A model generated the notes under the pieces. That model had not been told where the DNA came from. It saw only the letters and a list, made by a program, of their open reading frames with translations, and made no database searches. A DNA stretch of 64,000 nucleotides from Saprospiraceae bacterium (lineage in GTDB: Bacteria > Bacteroidota > Bacteroidia > Chitinophagales > Saprospiraceae), in NCBI GenBank assembly GCA_019187365.1, contig JABARE010000017.1:1-64000 (forward strand), in the 5' to 3' direction. The translations under genes and the position numbers were made by a program. Positions 55,424 through 64,000 of this stretch are shown here, piece by piece. Each line of letters begins with the position of its first letter. Position 1 is the stretch's first letter.

Positions 55424-56980
55424 ATGATCAAACAGCAACTCAGTCAGAGCTTACTCCAGAAACTCTCCCCTCAGCAAATCCAGTTGATGAAATTGCTGCA
55501 GATTCCCACTTCCGTTCTGGATCAAAGGATCCAGGAAGAATTGGAGTCAAACCCTGCGCTTGAAGAAGGCAGCGACCAGGACGATTACCGAGAGTCCGGC
55601 TCAGAGGAGCTTGAGAACGGCATGACAGATGATTACCGTCAGGATGAGGGCGAAGATTTCCGGCAAGAAAGTCAGGACGACCTGCTCAACAGCGACCACT
55701 TTGAGGATTATCTCAACAATTACATGGACGACGATACGGCTTCTTATCGCTACAAGACCGGGGAATACGGTATGTCGGAAGAGGAAGCCCGCACGGTCCC
55801 GATCGCCGTGGAAAACACTTTTCACGACCACTTGCGCAAGCAAATTGGCCTGTTGAAACTCCGCGATGAAGAACAATACAAGATAGCGTTGCAGATCATC
55901 GGCAGCATAGACGACGACGGCTACCTCAGGCGGGAGCCCTCTGCCATCATCGACGACCTGCTGTTCTCGCAAAACATTGTTGCTTCCGAACGGGATGTAC
56001 TCGAACTGCTTGGCAAGATCCAGTCATTTGATCCGCCCGGAATCGGTGCGCGTTCTCTGCAGGAATGCCTGTTGATCCAGATCCGCGCCAAAATGAAACT
56101 GACCAACAACCGCACCCAGCAAAAGGTGTTGCGCCTCACAGAATTCATCCTCGAAAAGAACTTTGAGGAATTTACCAAAAAGCACTATGCCAAATTGCAA
56201 CGCGTACTCAATCTGACGGAGGCCCAGTTGAAAGTGGCGATTGACGAGATCCTCAAGCTCAACCCCAAACCTTCCTCGGGTTACATCGATTCCCAGCAGG
56301 CACCCATGTCCACGGGTCAGGTCATCGTGCCCGATTTTATCATCCTCAACCGCGATGGCGAACTGGAACTTTCGCTCAACAGCCGCAACGCACCTGATCT
56401 GCGCATCAACGATCATTACCTTGAGATGCTGCGGCATTACAAGGACAACAAAAAGGCCGGTCTCAATTCCAAGAAAGAAAAAGAAGCCATACTCTTCATA
56501 AAGCACAAGATCGAAGGAGCCAAGTGGTTTATCGATGCCATCAAGCAAAGGCAGGACACTCTATTCCGCACCATGCATGCCATCATGGAACACCAGCGGG
56601 AGTACTTTTTTACGGGCGATCAGAAAAAGATCAGACCCATGATCCTGAAGGACATTGCGAAGGAAACGCAGCTCGACATTTCCACGGTTTCGCGGGTAGC
56701 CAACAGCAAATTCGTTCAGACGGAATACGGCACCAAGCGGCTCAAAGAATTTTTCTCTGAGTCCATGCAAAATGAAGAAGGCGACGAGGTGTCTACCCTT
56801 GAAGTAAAAAAAATCCTTTCGGACCTCGTTCAAAATGAAAGTAAGAGCAAACCCCTCAGCGACGAAAAGCTCAAATCGCTGCTCCTCAAACGAGGGTACA
56901 ACATCGCACGCCGCACCATTGCAAAATACCGCGAGCAACTCAATATTCCGGTAGCAAGACTTCGCAAGGAACTCGTGTAA
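55424..56980 (+). CDS. rpoN: RNA polymerase sigma-54 factor
   Basis: 518 residues. Region I is Gln/Leu-rich (MIKQQLSQSLLQKLSPQQIQ) and binds core polymerase and enhancer-binding proteins. An acidic region II follows (about residues 45-110). The core-binding and HTH regions follow, and the RpoN box ARRTIAKYREQLNIPVARLR closes the protein (about 495-514). It directs transcription from -24/-12 promoters and needs an AAA+ activator; none is seen in this window. Confidence 0.96.
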   Translation: MIKQQLSQSLLQKLSPQQIQLMKLLQIPTSVLDQRIQEELESNPALEEGSDQDDYRESGSEELENGMTDDYRQDEGEDFRQESQDDLLNSDHFEDYLNNYMDDDTASYRYKTGEYGMSEEEARTVPIAVENTFHDHLRKQIGLLKLRDEEQYKIALQIIGSIDDDGYLRREPSAIIDDLLFSQNIVASERDVLELLGKIQSFDPPGIGARSLQECLLIQIRAKMKLTNNRTQQKVLRLTEFILEKNFEEFTKKHYAKLQRVLNLTEAQLKVAIDEILKLNPKPSSGYIDSQQAPMSTGQVIVPDFIILNRDGELELSLNSRNAPDLRINDHYLEMLRHYKDNKKAGLNSKKEKEAILFIKHKIEGAKWFIDAIKQRQDTLFRTMHAIMEHQREYFFTGDQKKIRPMILKDIAKETQLDISTVSRVANSKFVQTEYGTKRLKEFFSESMQNEEGDEVSTLEVKKILSDLVQNESKSKPLSDEKLKSLLLKRGYNIARRTIAKYREQLNIPVARLRKELV

Positions 56981-57313
56981 AGGATCCTGCCCCCTCTGGT
57001 TGCGCAATTGCACCTCCAATTGGGTCATTGTGTGTAAGCTCAACGGGCTTTCTGCATGGAACCCGATGTTTTCGGAAAGATTGACATTGTTCTACACATG
57101 GTAAAGCAATCATCTGCTCCGATGGTGGTACACCCTTTGCAAAGGCAAAACGTTCCTTAATGCCCACCAGATCTGTACCTCTGTGAGGAACGATCGAAAG
57201 CACTGTTTTCCATACCGGTTGATGGCTTATTGCGAGCTGCCACATCGTGCCGCCCGCACTTTCCCTCTTGTCATGGGTTCTGCTGGCATTAACTTTGGAC
57301 CTTCGACTGCCCA
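56981..57313. other. Intergenic region, nothing recognised
   Basis: 333 bp between rpoN and ligA, both on the plus strand. I see no convincing ORF, terminator, exact TAnnTTTG element or repeat in it. Confidence 0.4.
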
Positions 57314-59434
57314 ATGCGCTATACTCCAGACCAGACCCGGGATTTGAATCGCCTGACCGGCCACTTCCTCGAAGCGGCAGACATTCAAAGCCAGCCTTCG
57401 CTTGAACAACTGCGCGAAGTGCTTCGCTTTCACGAATGGCGGTATTACGTACTCGACGATCCCCTCATCAGCGATTTCGAATACGACCGGATCTATAAAC
57501 TGCTGGAGCGTTCTGAGCAGGTCCATCCGGAATGGGCATCAGAGGATTCTCCCACGCGAAGGGTTTCCAGCGACCTGACCGAGTCCTTTGCGACGGTGGA
57601 TCACCTGAATCCCATGCTGTCTTTGGAAAATTCATATGACCTCGCCGATCTGGAAGCGTTTGACCTTCGGGTCCGCAAGCTTTGCGGTCTGGGGGCAGAA
57701 GAAGCGCTTGAATACTTTGCCGAACCGAAATTCGACGGTGGAAGCATCGCCGTCATTTACGAACACGACCGGCTGGTGCGCGCCGCCACCCGCGGAGATG
57801 GAGCCCGGGGTGAAGAAATAACGGCCAATGCCCGAACCATCCGGTCGTTGCCGCTGCGCGTGGCCTTTTCAACTTTGGGAATTTCCAGGGTCGAGCTCCG
57901 GGGCGAAGCCGTCTTGAGCAAGCAGCGCTTTCAAGCCATCAACCTCCAGCGTGAAACCGATGGCTTACCATTGTTTGCCAATCCGCGCAATGCAGCAACC
58001 GGCGTGCTGCGGGCCAAAGATCCTGCCGAAACGGCATCGCGAAATCTGGATGCGTTCATCTTCCAGGTTTCCTACGCTGAAGGGCAAAATGGCCGCATCC
58101 TGCCCGATGCCTTTCCAACACATGCCGCCTGGATGGAGCAACTCGACGCGTTTGGGTTCAAAGTGGCCATTGCCGACCGGAAGGTTTGCAAGACCATTGC
58201 CGAAGTAGAGCGTTATGTAGGAGAGTGGACCGGCCGTCGTGACGCATATGCATACGACATCGACGGCGTAGTAATCAAAGTAAACGAGCTTTCGATGCAA
58301 TTGCGCTGCGGCTCGACGGCGCATCATCCCCGATGGGCTGTCGCCCACAAATTCCAGGCGCGGCAGGCGAGCTCCAGCTTGCTGGACGTCGAGTTCCAAA
58401 TCGGAAAAATCGGGAGCATTACCCCTGTTGCCAAAATCGCACCGGTTCAACTCGCCGGAGTCACCGTGAGTTCTGTGTCGCTGCACAACGAGGATTTTAT
58501 CTCACAACGCGACCTTCGCATCGGCGACCAGGTGCTGGTGGAACGTGCCGGTGACGTGATCCCCTATATCGTAAAGGCATTTCCCGAATTGCGCAAAGGC
58601 CTCGAAAAACCCATCGTCTTTCCAAGCCGTTGCCCGGCATGCAGCACCCCCCTGGTTCGTGAGGAGGACGAGGCAGCATGGCGATGTCCCAACGACCGTT
58701 GCGAAGGCAAACGCCTGCAGTGTATGATTCACCATGCTTCCAAGGACGCCATGGACATCGACGGACTCGGAAGGAGCCTCATCGAGCGCTTTTACGATCT
58801 GGGCTGGCTAACGGATCTGTCGGACCTTTATTCCCTGGATTATGAAGACATTTCGGAGCTTGAAGGGATGGGGAAAAAATCTGCAGAGAATCTGCGCAAG
58901 TCCGTTGAAAAGGCAAAAGAAAATCCGATTTATCGTCTGCTACACGGTTTGTGCATTCACCATGTAGGAAAAAAGATTGCTCAGCGCATCGCAGCGCAGG
59001 TTCAATATTTGCCCGATCTGGCTGATTGGGATGCTGAACGTTTCATGGCGATCGACGACGTCGGGCCCGTTGCAGCGGGCAATCTCGTCCGCTTTTTCGC
59101 AAACCCTCAAAACCTGCAGATGCTCCGCCGAATGGAGGCGCTGGGCGTCAATATGCGGGCTACAGAAGCTGACCAACCGCAGGTTTCCGGGAGTGGCGGC
59201 ATTTTCGAAGGCAAGACCATCCTGTTTACGGGAACGCTGGAACGCATGGGACGTGACGAAGCGGAGCGGTTGGCCGAAAAGCTGGGTGCGAGGGTGTTGG
59301 CTGCTGTTTCCTCCAAACTCAACATCCTCGTGGTCGGTCGCGACGCCGGTTCGAAACTTGCAAAAGCACAAAAGCTGGGCACCGTTGAAATCCTCGATGA
59401 GCAGGCTTTTTTCGACCGGACCGGAAACGAATGA
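57314..59434 (+). CDS. ligA: NAD-dependent DNA ligase
   Basis: 706 residues, normal for LigA. It starts MRYTPDQTRDLNRLTGHFLE, a form I associate with Bacteroidota, then the Ia domain (HEWRYYVLDDPLISDFEYDR) binding NAD. The adenylated Lys is in EPKFDGGSIAV (about residue 139; the usual motif is KxDG). OB fold with GSITPVAKIAPV; Zn finger with CPACSTP and CPNDRC (about 440-463); helix-hairpin-helix repeats; C-terminal BRCT domain (FEGKTILFTGTLERMGRDEA). It seals nicks in replication and repair. Confidence 0.97.
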   Translation: MRYTPDQTRDLNRLTGHFLEAADIQSQPSLEQLREVLRFHEWRYYVLDDPLISDFEYDRIYKLLERSEQVHPEWASEDSPTRRVSSDLTESFATVDHLNPMLSLENSYDLADLEAFDLRVRKLCGLGAEEALEYFAEPKFDGGSIAVIYEHDRLVRAATRGDGARGEEITANARTIRSLPLRVAFSTLGISRVELRGEAVLSKQRFQAINLQRETDGLPLFANPRNAATGVLRAKDPAETASRNLDAFIFQVSYAEGQNGRILPDAFPTHAAWMEQLDAFGFKVAIADRKVCKTIAEVERYVGEWTGRRDAYAYDIDGVVIKVNELSMQLRCGSTAHHPRWAVAHKFQARQASSSLLDVEFQIGKIGSITPVAKIAPVQLAGVTVSSVSLHNEDFISQRDLRIGDQVLVERAGDVIPYIVKAFPELRKGLEKPIVFPSRCPACSTPLVREEDEAAWRCPNDRCEGKRLQCMIHHASKDAMDIDGLGRSLIERFYDLGWLTDLSDLYSLDYEDISELEGMGKKSAENLRKSVEKAKENPIYRLLHGLCIHHVGKKIAQRIAAQVQYLPDLADWDAERFMAIDDVGPVAAGNLVRFFANPQNLQMLRRMEALGVNMRATEADQPQVSGSGGIFEGKTILFTGTLERMGRDEAERLAEKLGARVLAAVSSKLNILVVGRDAGSKLAKAQKLGTVEILDEQAFFDRTGNE

Positions 59435-59450
59435 AAGCATCGCTTTTTTT
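59434..59450 (+). terminator. Weak terminator behind ligA
   Basis: A 5-bp stem (AAAGC / GCTTT) with a 3-base loop is followed by a run of T, just after the ligA stop. The stem is short, so it is only a candidate. Confidence 0.3.
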
Positions 59451-59520
59451 CGTGGATTGACGAACGTTTCGCAGACTCCAACGTTATAATCAGATGTACT
59501 TTTAATGTAGCAGGTAATCT

Positions 59521-62500
59521 ATGAATCGAATCGCATCGACGCTCCTCACCGCGTTTTCCCTTTTGGGAACCCTCACCGCACAATTAAACCCATGGACTCC
59601 GCTTGGCCCCGGTGCCGGGAACCCTCTGAATGAGGGCTGGTCGCGCGTATCCGGTGTGCAATACTACCGCCTCGACCGGGAAGCCTTTCGCGAAATGCTG
59701 GTGCAGCGTGCCGCCGACCCTGAGGGGAAGCCTTTTGCTGTAGATTTTCCCCTTCCCAACGGCCTCTTTCGCAGCTTTAACCTCAGCGAATCGCCCGTGA
59801 TGGAGGAAGAGCTTGCCCGGAAATTTCCCGAAATCAGGACGTTCTGCGGAACAGACGGCGACGGATACCTGCGCTTGTCGATTTCTCCTTATAGCTTCCA
59901 GGCCTACCTGCTTACGCCCGAAGGTGACGTGGTCATCGAAGCACCCGACCGCAACCAACAGGGTCTTTACGCCTCGTTTTACAGCTCCTCGGTCGGGTTG
60001 AGTGACCCGATCCACCTCCGTTGCGGCACGCACGAACTCGAAGACCTGGTACTCAAAAGCAGTGGCGGGGACCAAATCAAAATCCAGTCGCGCGGCAGCG
60101 GCGGAGAGCCCGCAGATCTGCGCACGTACCGGCTGGCATTGGCCTGTACCGGCGAATGGGGATCCAGCCTGTCCCTCGGGGGCGGCACCGTGGCCACCGC
60201 CCTCGACAAAATGGTGGCTTCGATGAGTTACATCAACGCCGTTTACGAAAAGGAAGCGGCCATTCACATGAACCTCGTCGCCAATAACGACAAAATTATA
60301 TTCCTCGATCCGCAGACTGACCCATACGGCAGCCCAACTTCGGGTGGCAATACTCTTGGGCAGAACACCGACGTCATCACCGGGACCCTGGGCCGTGCAG
60401 CCTACGACATCGGACACGTATTTACCATCGAATGCACCGACGTAGGTGGGGTGGCGTTTTTAGCTTCGGTTTGCAACGGAAATAAGGGCGGAGGTGTCAC
60501 CTGTTGGTACAGAACCGACATCGCTTATGTAACGCAGCGCATTGCCTGCCATGAGATGGGACACCAGTTCAGCGCGTCCCATACTTTTTCAAATTGCAAT
60601 GGAAACGAATCCGGCACGAGCTATGAGCCCGGCAGCGGGACGAGCATAATGTCTTACAGTGGCTTGTGTGGCTCCGGACTGAACGTCGAATCGGGCTCCC
60701 TGCCGCACCCCAATTATTTCCACACCAACTCTGTGGAACGCATCTACAATTATACGCGCACCGGCGATGGATCGCGTTGCGGCCAGTCAACGCCTACGGC
60801 TAACCGGTTTCCGGAAGCGGAGATCCTGTTCCCGGAAGGATTGCGAATCCCCATCCGCACGCCCTTTCTGCTGCGCGGCAAAGGCACCGACGACCCCGGA
60901 GAGACCCTTACTTATAACTGGGAGCAATACGATAATGGCGGCTATGGCCCCATCCTCGGAGAGCCCAAGCTCGATGAGGAGGGCCCCCTGTTCAAATCTG
61001 TGTTTCCCGGAAATGATCCCGACCGGGTTGTGCCCGTATGGAATACCATCCTCTCCAAGGGCAATTTTGAGCGCACGGAGGTCCTGCCTACTGTAAGCCG
61101 GAAGGTTACTTTCCGCTTAAACGTGCGCGACAACTTTCCCGGATCCGGGGCGGTGACCACCGTGCAAAAGCATTTTTGGTCCGTTGCGTCGGCAGGCCCT
61201 TTCCGGGTGAGCTACCCCAACAGCGGAACCACGGATACGCTCTACGCCGGTGCCTGCAACCTGGTACGCTGGGATGTGGCCAACACCGACGGCGACTCCG
61301 TTGCCTGCAAAAAAGTCAACATTTACCTGATGCCCAACCGCACGAACCCGAACGTTCGTTTGCCGCTGGTCATGGGTACAGAAAACGATGGAAGTGCGTT
61401 TGTGGACATCCCGGATACTTTGGTTGGTATGATCCGCGCCCGCATTCTGGTCGAAGCAGCCGACAACATCTTCTTTGACCTTTCAGATGGCGACATCCGG
61501 ATCTTATCCGGAGCCGCAAGCCGATCGGGCAACCTCGGTGTTTCTCCTGCGCGATTTACATTTTGCATTCCGGATAGCAGAAGCATAGACATTCGCGCCT
61601 GCTCCCTTGGCAATGCACAGGGCAAATTGCAACTGCTGGTTGGTGGTGGACTTCCTGCCGGAGCCATTGCCCGGTTTGAAGAAGAATTCATTGACGCCAC
61701 GGGCAGCACCCGCCTGTTTTTGGACTTTAGCCAGGTGCAGGAAACGGGAATCTTTACGTTCGAGGTCCTCGGCATTGCTGCAAACGGGGATACTCTTCGA
61801 GAGCTCGTCGAAATGGACCTCGTGAACGTCGATTTTTCAGATTTGCGCACCGTCTATCCCGCCAACGGTTTATCCGGATTGCCACAGTCCCTGGAATTTC
61901 GCTGGACGCCCGCGCAACATGCACTGAGTTATCGCCTTGAAATTGCCACCTCCCCGGCTTTTGGAGCTTCTGTCATCTTCTCTGTCGATGGCATCGTCTC
62001 CACCAGCTACACTCCAAATTTTTTCCTGCCCGAGAGCAGCCTGTTTTATTGGAGGGTCGTTCCCGTAAACCGTTGCGGCCCAGGCTCTCCGACATCGCCT
62101 TCCCCATTCCAGACGGTCAATAAAAAGTGCGAACAGACGGATTTTATTGGAAACGTGCTGGTGCGCAGCGCCAATAAAACGGGCTATATGGCAGTTCCCA
62201 TCCGGGGCTCCGGTGTAATCAGCGACGTAAACCTCAACGACCTGTATGCCAATGCCGTGGGAGTGAACAGCATCACCCTGACACTGGTCAGCCCGCAGGG
62301 AACCCGCGTCAAGGTGTTCGACCGCAACTGCGGGGTGACGGACCTTTTTGACTGTGCATTCGACGACGAGGGTTTGTACACCGTAGTGAATGGATGCCCT
62401 CCCTCGCACAAAAAGATCATCAAACCGCTGGAGTCCTTGTCGCGCTTCAACGGAGAAAACAAAGAAGGGGACTGGACGCTTGAAATTACCACCGACCGCT

Positions 62501-63168
62501 TTCTCAGCGGACAGGCATATTTCCACGGATTTAAGCTTGACATCTGCTCAGACATCCAGGTCAACAATCCCTTCCTGATAAAGAATCAGGGACTGACTAT
62601 GGACCAGGGACAGACCCGTTCCATTGGCCGCGACCTTCTGGAAGTGCAGGACGCCGATAACACGGCCGCAGAACTCCGCTACACGCTGGTGGCCATTCCC
62701 CAGCGCGGCGATTTGCTCGTAGATGGTATCCGGGCCGATTATGGGACGCGTTTCACACAAAAAGATATTGACGACGGCAAGTTGTCTTACCGCCATACCG
62801 GTTCTGCGATGGAGATTGACGGATTCCACTTTGTGGTAGAAGACGGTACGGGTGGATGGCTGGGAGCTGAATTTTTCCGCATACAGATTGGCCCGGTGGG
62901 CACGCGCGATGAAGAACGCGATCCCGGAATGATGCTCTTTCCTAACCCGGCTCGCGACCAGTTGCAGTTTTCATTTTCCGAATTGCCCGGAGCGGATGCC
63001 GTGCTTCGTCTGACGGATCTTCAGGGTCGCGTTTGGATGGCGGTTCCTGTGGGTCTGCAGAGGGCCGGCCTGGTCAGCCTGCAGTCATTGCCCGACGGCC
63101 TCTACCTCGTGGAATTGCGATCCGGCCGGCGATATCAAACGACCAAACTGTTAGTCGCCCGCGACTGA
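59521..63168 (+). CDS. T9SS-secreted M12B-like metalloprotease with P-domain
   Basis: 1215 residues with a signal peptide (IASTLLTAFSLLGTLTAQ). A propeptide of about 190 residues leads into a reprolysin-like domain with HEMGHQFSASH at about 344; the usual Gly after the second His is Ser here. The Met-turn IMSYSGLCG follows. Then Ig/FN3-like segments (SLEFRWTPAQHALSYRLEIA), a proprotein-convertase P-domain (about 875-1015, LTLVSPQGTRVKVFDRNCGV, GDWTLEITTDRFLSGQAYFH), a cadherin-like domain (AELRYTLVAIPQRGDLLVDG) and a type A sorting domain (LFPNPARDQLQFSF... GLYLVELRSGRRYQT). Likely a secreted or surface protease, related in plan to the one at 49386. Confidence 0.92.
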   Translation: MNRIASTLLTAFSLLGTLTAQLNPWTPLGPGAGNPLNEGWSRVSGVQYYRLDREAFREMLVQRAADPEGKPFAVDFPLPNGLFRSFNLSESPVMEEELARKFPEIRTFCGTDGDGYLRLSISPYSFQAYLLTPEGDVVIEAPDRNQQGLYASFYSSSVGLSDPIHLRCGTHELEDLVLKSSGGDQIKIQSRGSGGEPADLRTYRLALACTGEWGSSLSLGGGTVATALDKMVASMSYINAVYEKEAAIHMNLVANNDKIIFLDPQTDPYGSPTSGGNTLGQNTDVITGTLGRAAYDIGHVFTIECTDVGGVAFLASVCNGNKGGGVTCWYRTDIAYVTQRIACHEMGHQFSASHTFSNCNGNESGTSYEPGSGTSIMSYSGLCGSGLNVESGSLPHPNYFHTNSVERIYNYTRTGDGSRCGQSTPTANRFPEAEILFPEGLRIPIRTPFLLRGKGTDDPGETLTYNWEQYDNGGYGPILGEPKLDEEGPLFKSVFPGNDPDRVVPVWNTILSKGNFERTEVLPTVSRKVTFRLNVRDNFPGSGAVTTVQKHFWSVASAGPFRVSYPNSGTTDTLYAGACNLVRWDVANTDGDSVACKKVNIYLMPNRTNPNVRLPLVMGTENDGSAFVDIPDTLVGMIRARILVEAADNIFFDLSDGDIRILSGAASRSGNLGVSPARFTFCIPDSRSIDIRACSLGNAQGKLQLLVGGGLPAGAIARFEEEFIDATGSTRLFLDFSQVQETGIFTFEVLGIAANGDTLRELVEMDLVNVDFSDLRTVYPANGLSGLPQSLEFRWTPAQHALSYRLEIATSPAFGASVIFSVDGIVSTSYTPNFFLPESSLFYWRVVPVNRCGPGSPTSPSPFQTVNKKCEQTDFIGNVLVRSANKTGYMAVPIRGSGVISDVNLNDLYANAVGVNSITLTLVSPQGTRVKVFDRNCGVTDLFDCAFDDEGLYTVVNGCPPSHKKIIKPLESLSRFNGENKEGDWTLEITTDRFLSGQAYFHGFKLDICSDIQVNNPFLIKNQGLTMDQGQTRSIGRDLLEVQDADNTAAELRYTLVAIPQRGDLLVDGIRADYGTRFTQKDIDDGKLSYRHTGSAMEIDGFHFVVEDGTGGWLGAEFFRIQIGPVGTRDEERDPGMMLFPNPARDQLQFSFSELPGADAVLRLTDLQGRVWMAVPVGLQRAGLVSLQSLPDGLYLVELRSGRRYQTTKLLVARD

Positions 63169-63236
63169 TCAGCAAAATTATTTTCTCTCTTCGCACATTT
63201 TGCTGCGTAAACAATTTACATTTTTAAATTATTTTG

Positions 63237-63274
63237 ATATTAACGTTCGTTAACTTCCTAACGAACGTTAATAT
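63237..63274 (+). repeat. 16-bp perfect inverted repeat, possible terminator
   Basis: ATATTAACGTTCGTTA (63237-63252) and TAACGAACGTTAATAT (63259-63274) are perfect reverse complements with a 6-base loop, followed by ATTTTT. The hairpin lies 69 bp after the metalloprotease stop in a 318-bp gap (63169-63486), which also holds the palindrome CTGCAAATTGCAG at 63281-63293. It is AT-rich for a terminator but strong, and it carries the AACGTTCGTT motif seen elsewhere. Confidence 0.65.
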
Positions 63275-63486
63275 ATTTTTCTGCAAATTGCAGAATCCGC
63301 AGATCTTCTCATTTACATACACCCTAACATTCGGTGGGTATTATTCTCTTTAACACCTTACCGGACTGTATGGAGACAGGACTGGGGAGCGCATTTACAA
63401 TGAAAGAAATATTTTCAGCATCCTGGGAATTCCTGGGAAATAAAAATTGTTCTAATTGCAGAAAGCGCAATTAAATTCTCTACTAT

Positions 63487-64000
63487 ATGCATTACAATTT
63501 AAGATGGACCGCGGGGTTCGTGGCATTGGTATTTCCTTTCATTTTTGCCTGTGACGACGACGGGCCCGGCTCCGAACCCGATTCTGGTAAAATCCAAACG
63601 GAGCAAACCGTTCCTGTGGGAGAACACAGCATTGGAAGCCCTGGTGGAACAATCACCGTCGATGCTCCCGGAAGTCCCGTTGAGGGATTGGAGATCGAGG
63701 TTCCCGCTGGGGCATATCCCTCGGCGCGAACCTTTAAAATCGCTTATGCGCCGATCACCTCCCACGAATTCGGCGAATTGTTCCAGCCCGTCAGTCCGCT
63801 CATTGAAATATCGAACGGAGGCGGCCTTGCGGACCAGATGATGCGGCTGAGGGTTCCGGTTGAGCAGATCAACGGCGGCCAGCTGATGGGCTTTTACTAC
63901 GACCGAAAGACCGGATTGCTGGAAGGCATACCCATTGTCGCCACCGGCGAGGGATACATCGACCTCGCCGTGCGGCATTTCTCATGGGTGGTCGTGACCG
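63487..64000 (+). CDS. Putative lipoprotein, cut by window end
   Basis: At least 171 residues. MHYNLRWTAGFVALVFPFIF, then ACDDDG, is a lipoprotein signal with the lipidated Cys at about residue 22. The mature part (GSPGGTITVDAPGSPVEGLE, IEVPAGAY...) resembles ZU5-like beta domains found in Bacteroidota surface proteins. The C-terminus is outside the window, so length and function are unknown. Confidence 0.7.
   Translation, partial: MHYNLRWTAGFVALVFPFIFACDDDGPGSEPDSGKIQTEQTVPVGEHSIGSPGGTITVDAPGSPVEGLEIEVPAGAYPSARTFKIAYAPITSHEFGELFQPVSPLIEISNGGGLADQMMRLRVPVEQINGGQLMGFYYDRKTGLLEGIPIVATGEGYIDLAVRHFSWVVVT

Overview
The window looks like a chromosome segment from a Bacteroidota bacterium, probably the Saprospiria/Chitinophagia side. 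Several proteins end in type IX secretion (T9SS) sorting domains, one of type B and four of type A. There are families I associate with this phylum (DUF6089-like barrel, DUF4783, DUF2007, TIGR02757). Several promoters fit the Bacteroidota TTG / TAnnTTTG pattern. The LigA N-terminus is of the kind seen in that group. The genus cannot be read from the sequence.

Layout. 1-1300 is a pile of broken insertion sequences (IS3 and IS21 families). 1310-7746 holds two clearly AT-rich genes for large secreted T9SS proteins, one with twelve Cys-rich repeats, behind a good promoter. Transposase debris also closes their other side (7895-8155), so this looks like an acquired island. 8418-26376 is mostly housekeeping: a GT2 glycosyltransferase, dnaB with an AT-rich, DnaA-box-like leader, a pseudouridine synthase, aconitase, mscL, a PaaE-like reductase, a two-gene ABC exporter, a gpmI-nadA-barrel operon, DUF4783, OsmC and an atypical SDR protein.

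26549-45312, all on the minus strand, is the most interesting part. A NarL-type response regulator and a beta-propeller histidine kinase are followed by six tightly packed genes: a small T9SS protein, a secreted collagen-like protein with an S74 self-cleaving chaperone domain, a HExxH zincin, an outer-membrane barrel, a 2418-residue giant and a fibronectin-III protein. The promoters of the regulator and of the six-gene operon each carry a near-identical dyad (CACAT-N4-ATGTGAATT). This suggests that the two-component system controls itself and the surface operon. I know of no described function for this set.

45503-64000 holds an M16 peptidase, a TIGR02757 protein, two T9SS-exported M12B-like metalloproteases, a DUF2007 protein, a possible 41-residue membrane peptide, aminopeptidase P, rpoN, ligA, and a lipoprotein cut by the window edge. 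A family of AACGTT-centred palindromes recurs through the window, both between and inside genes.

Limits: functions come from motif and family recognition by eye. No homology search, structure prediction or composition calculation was run.
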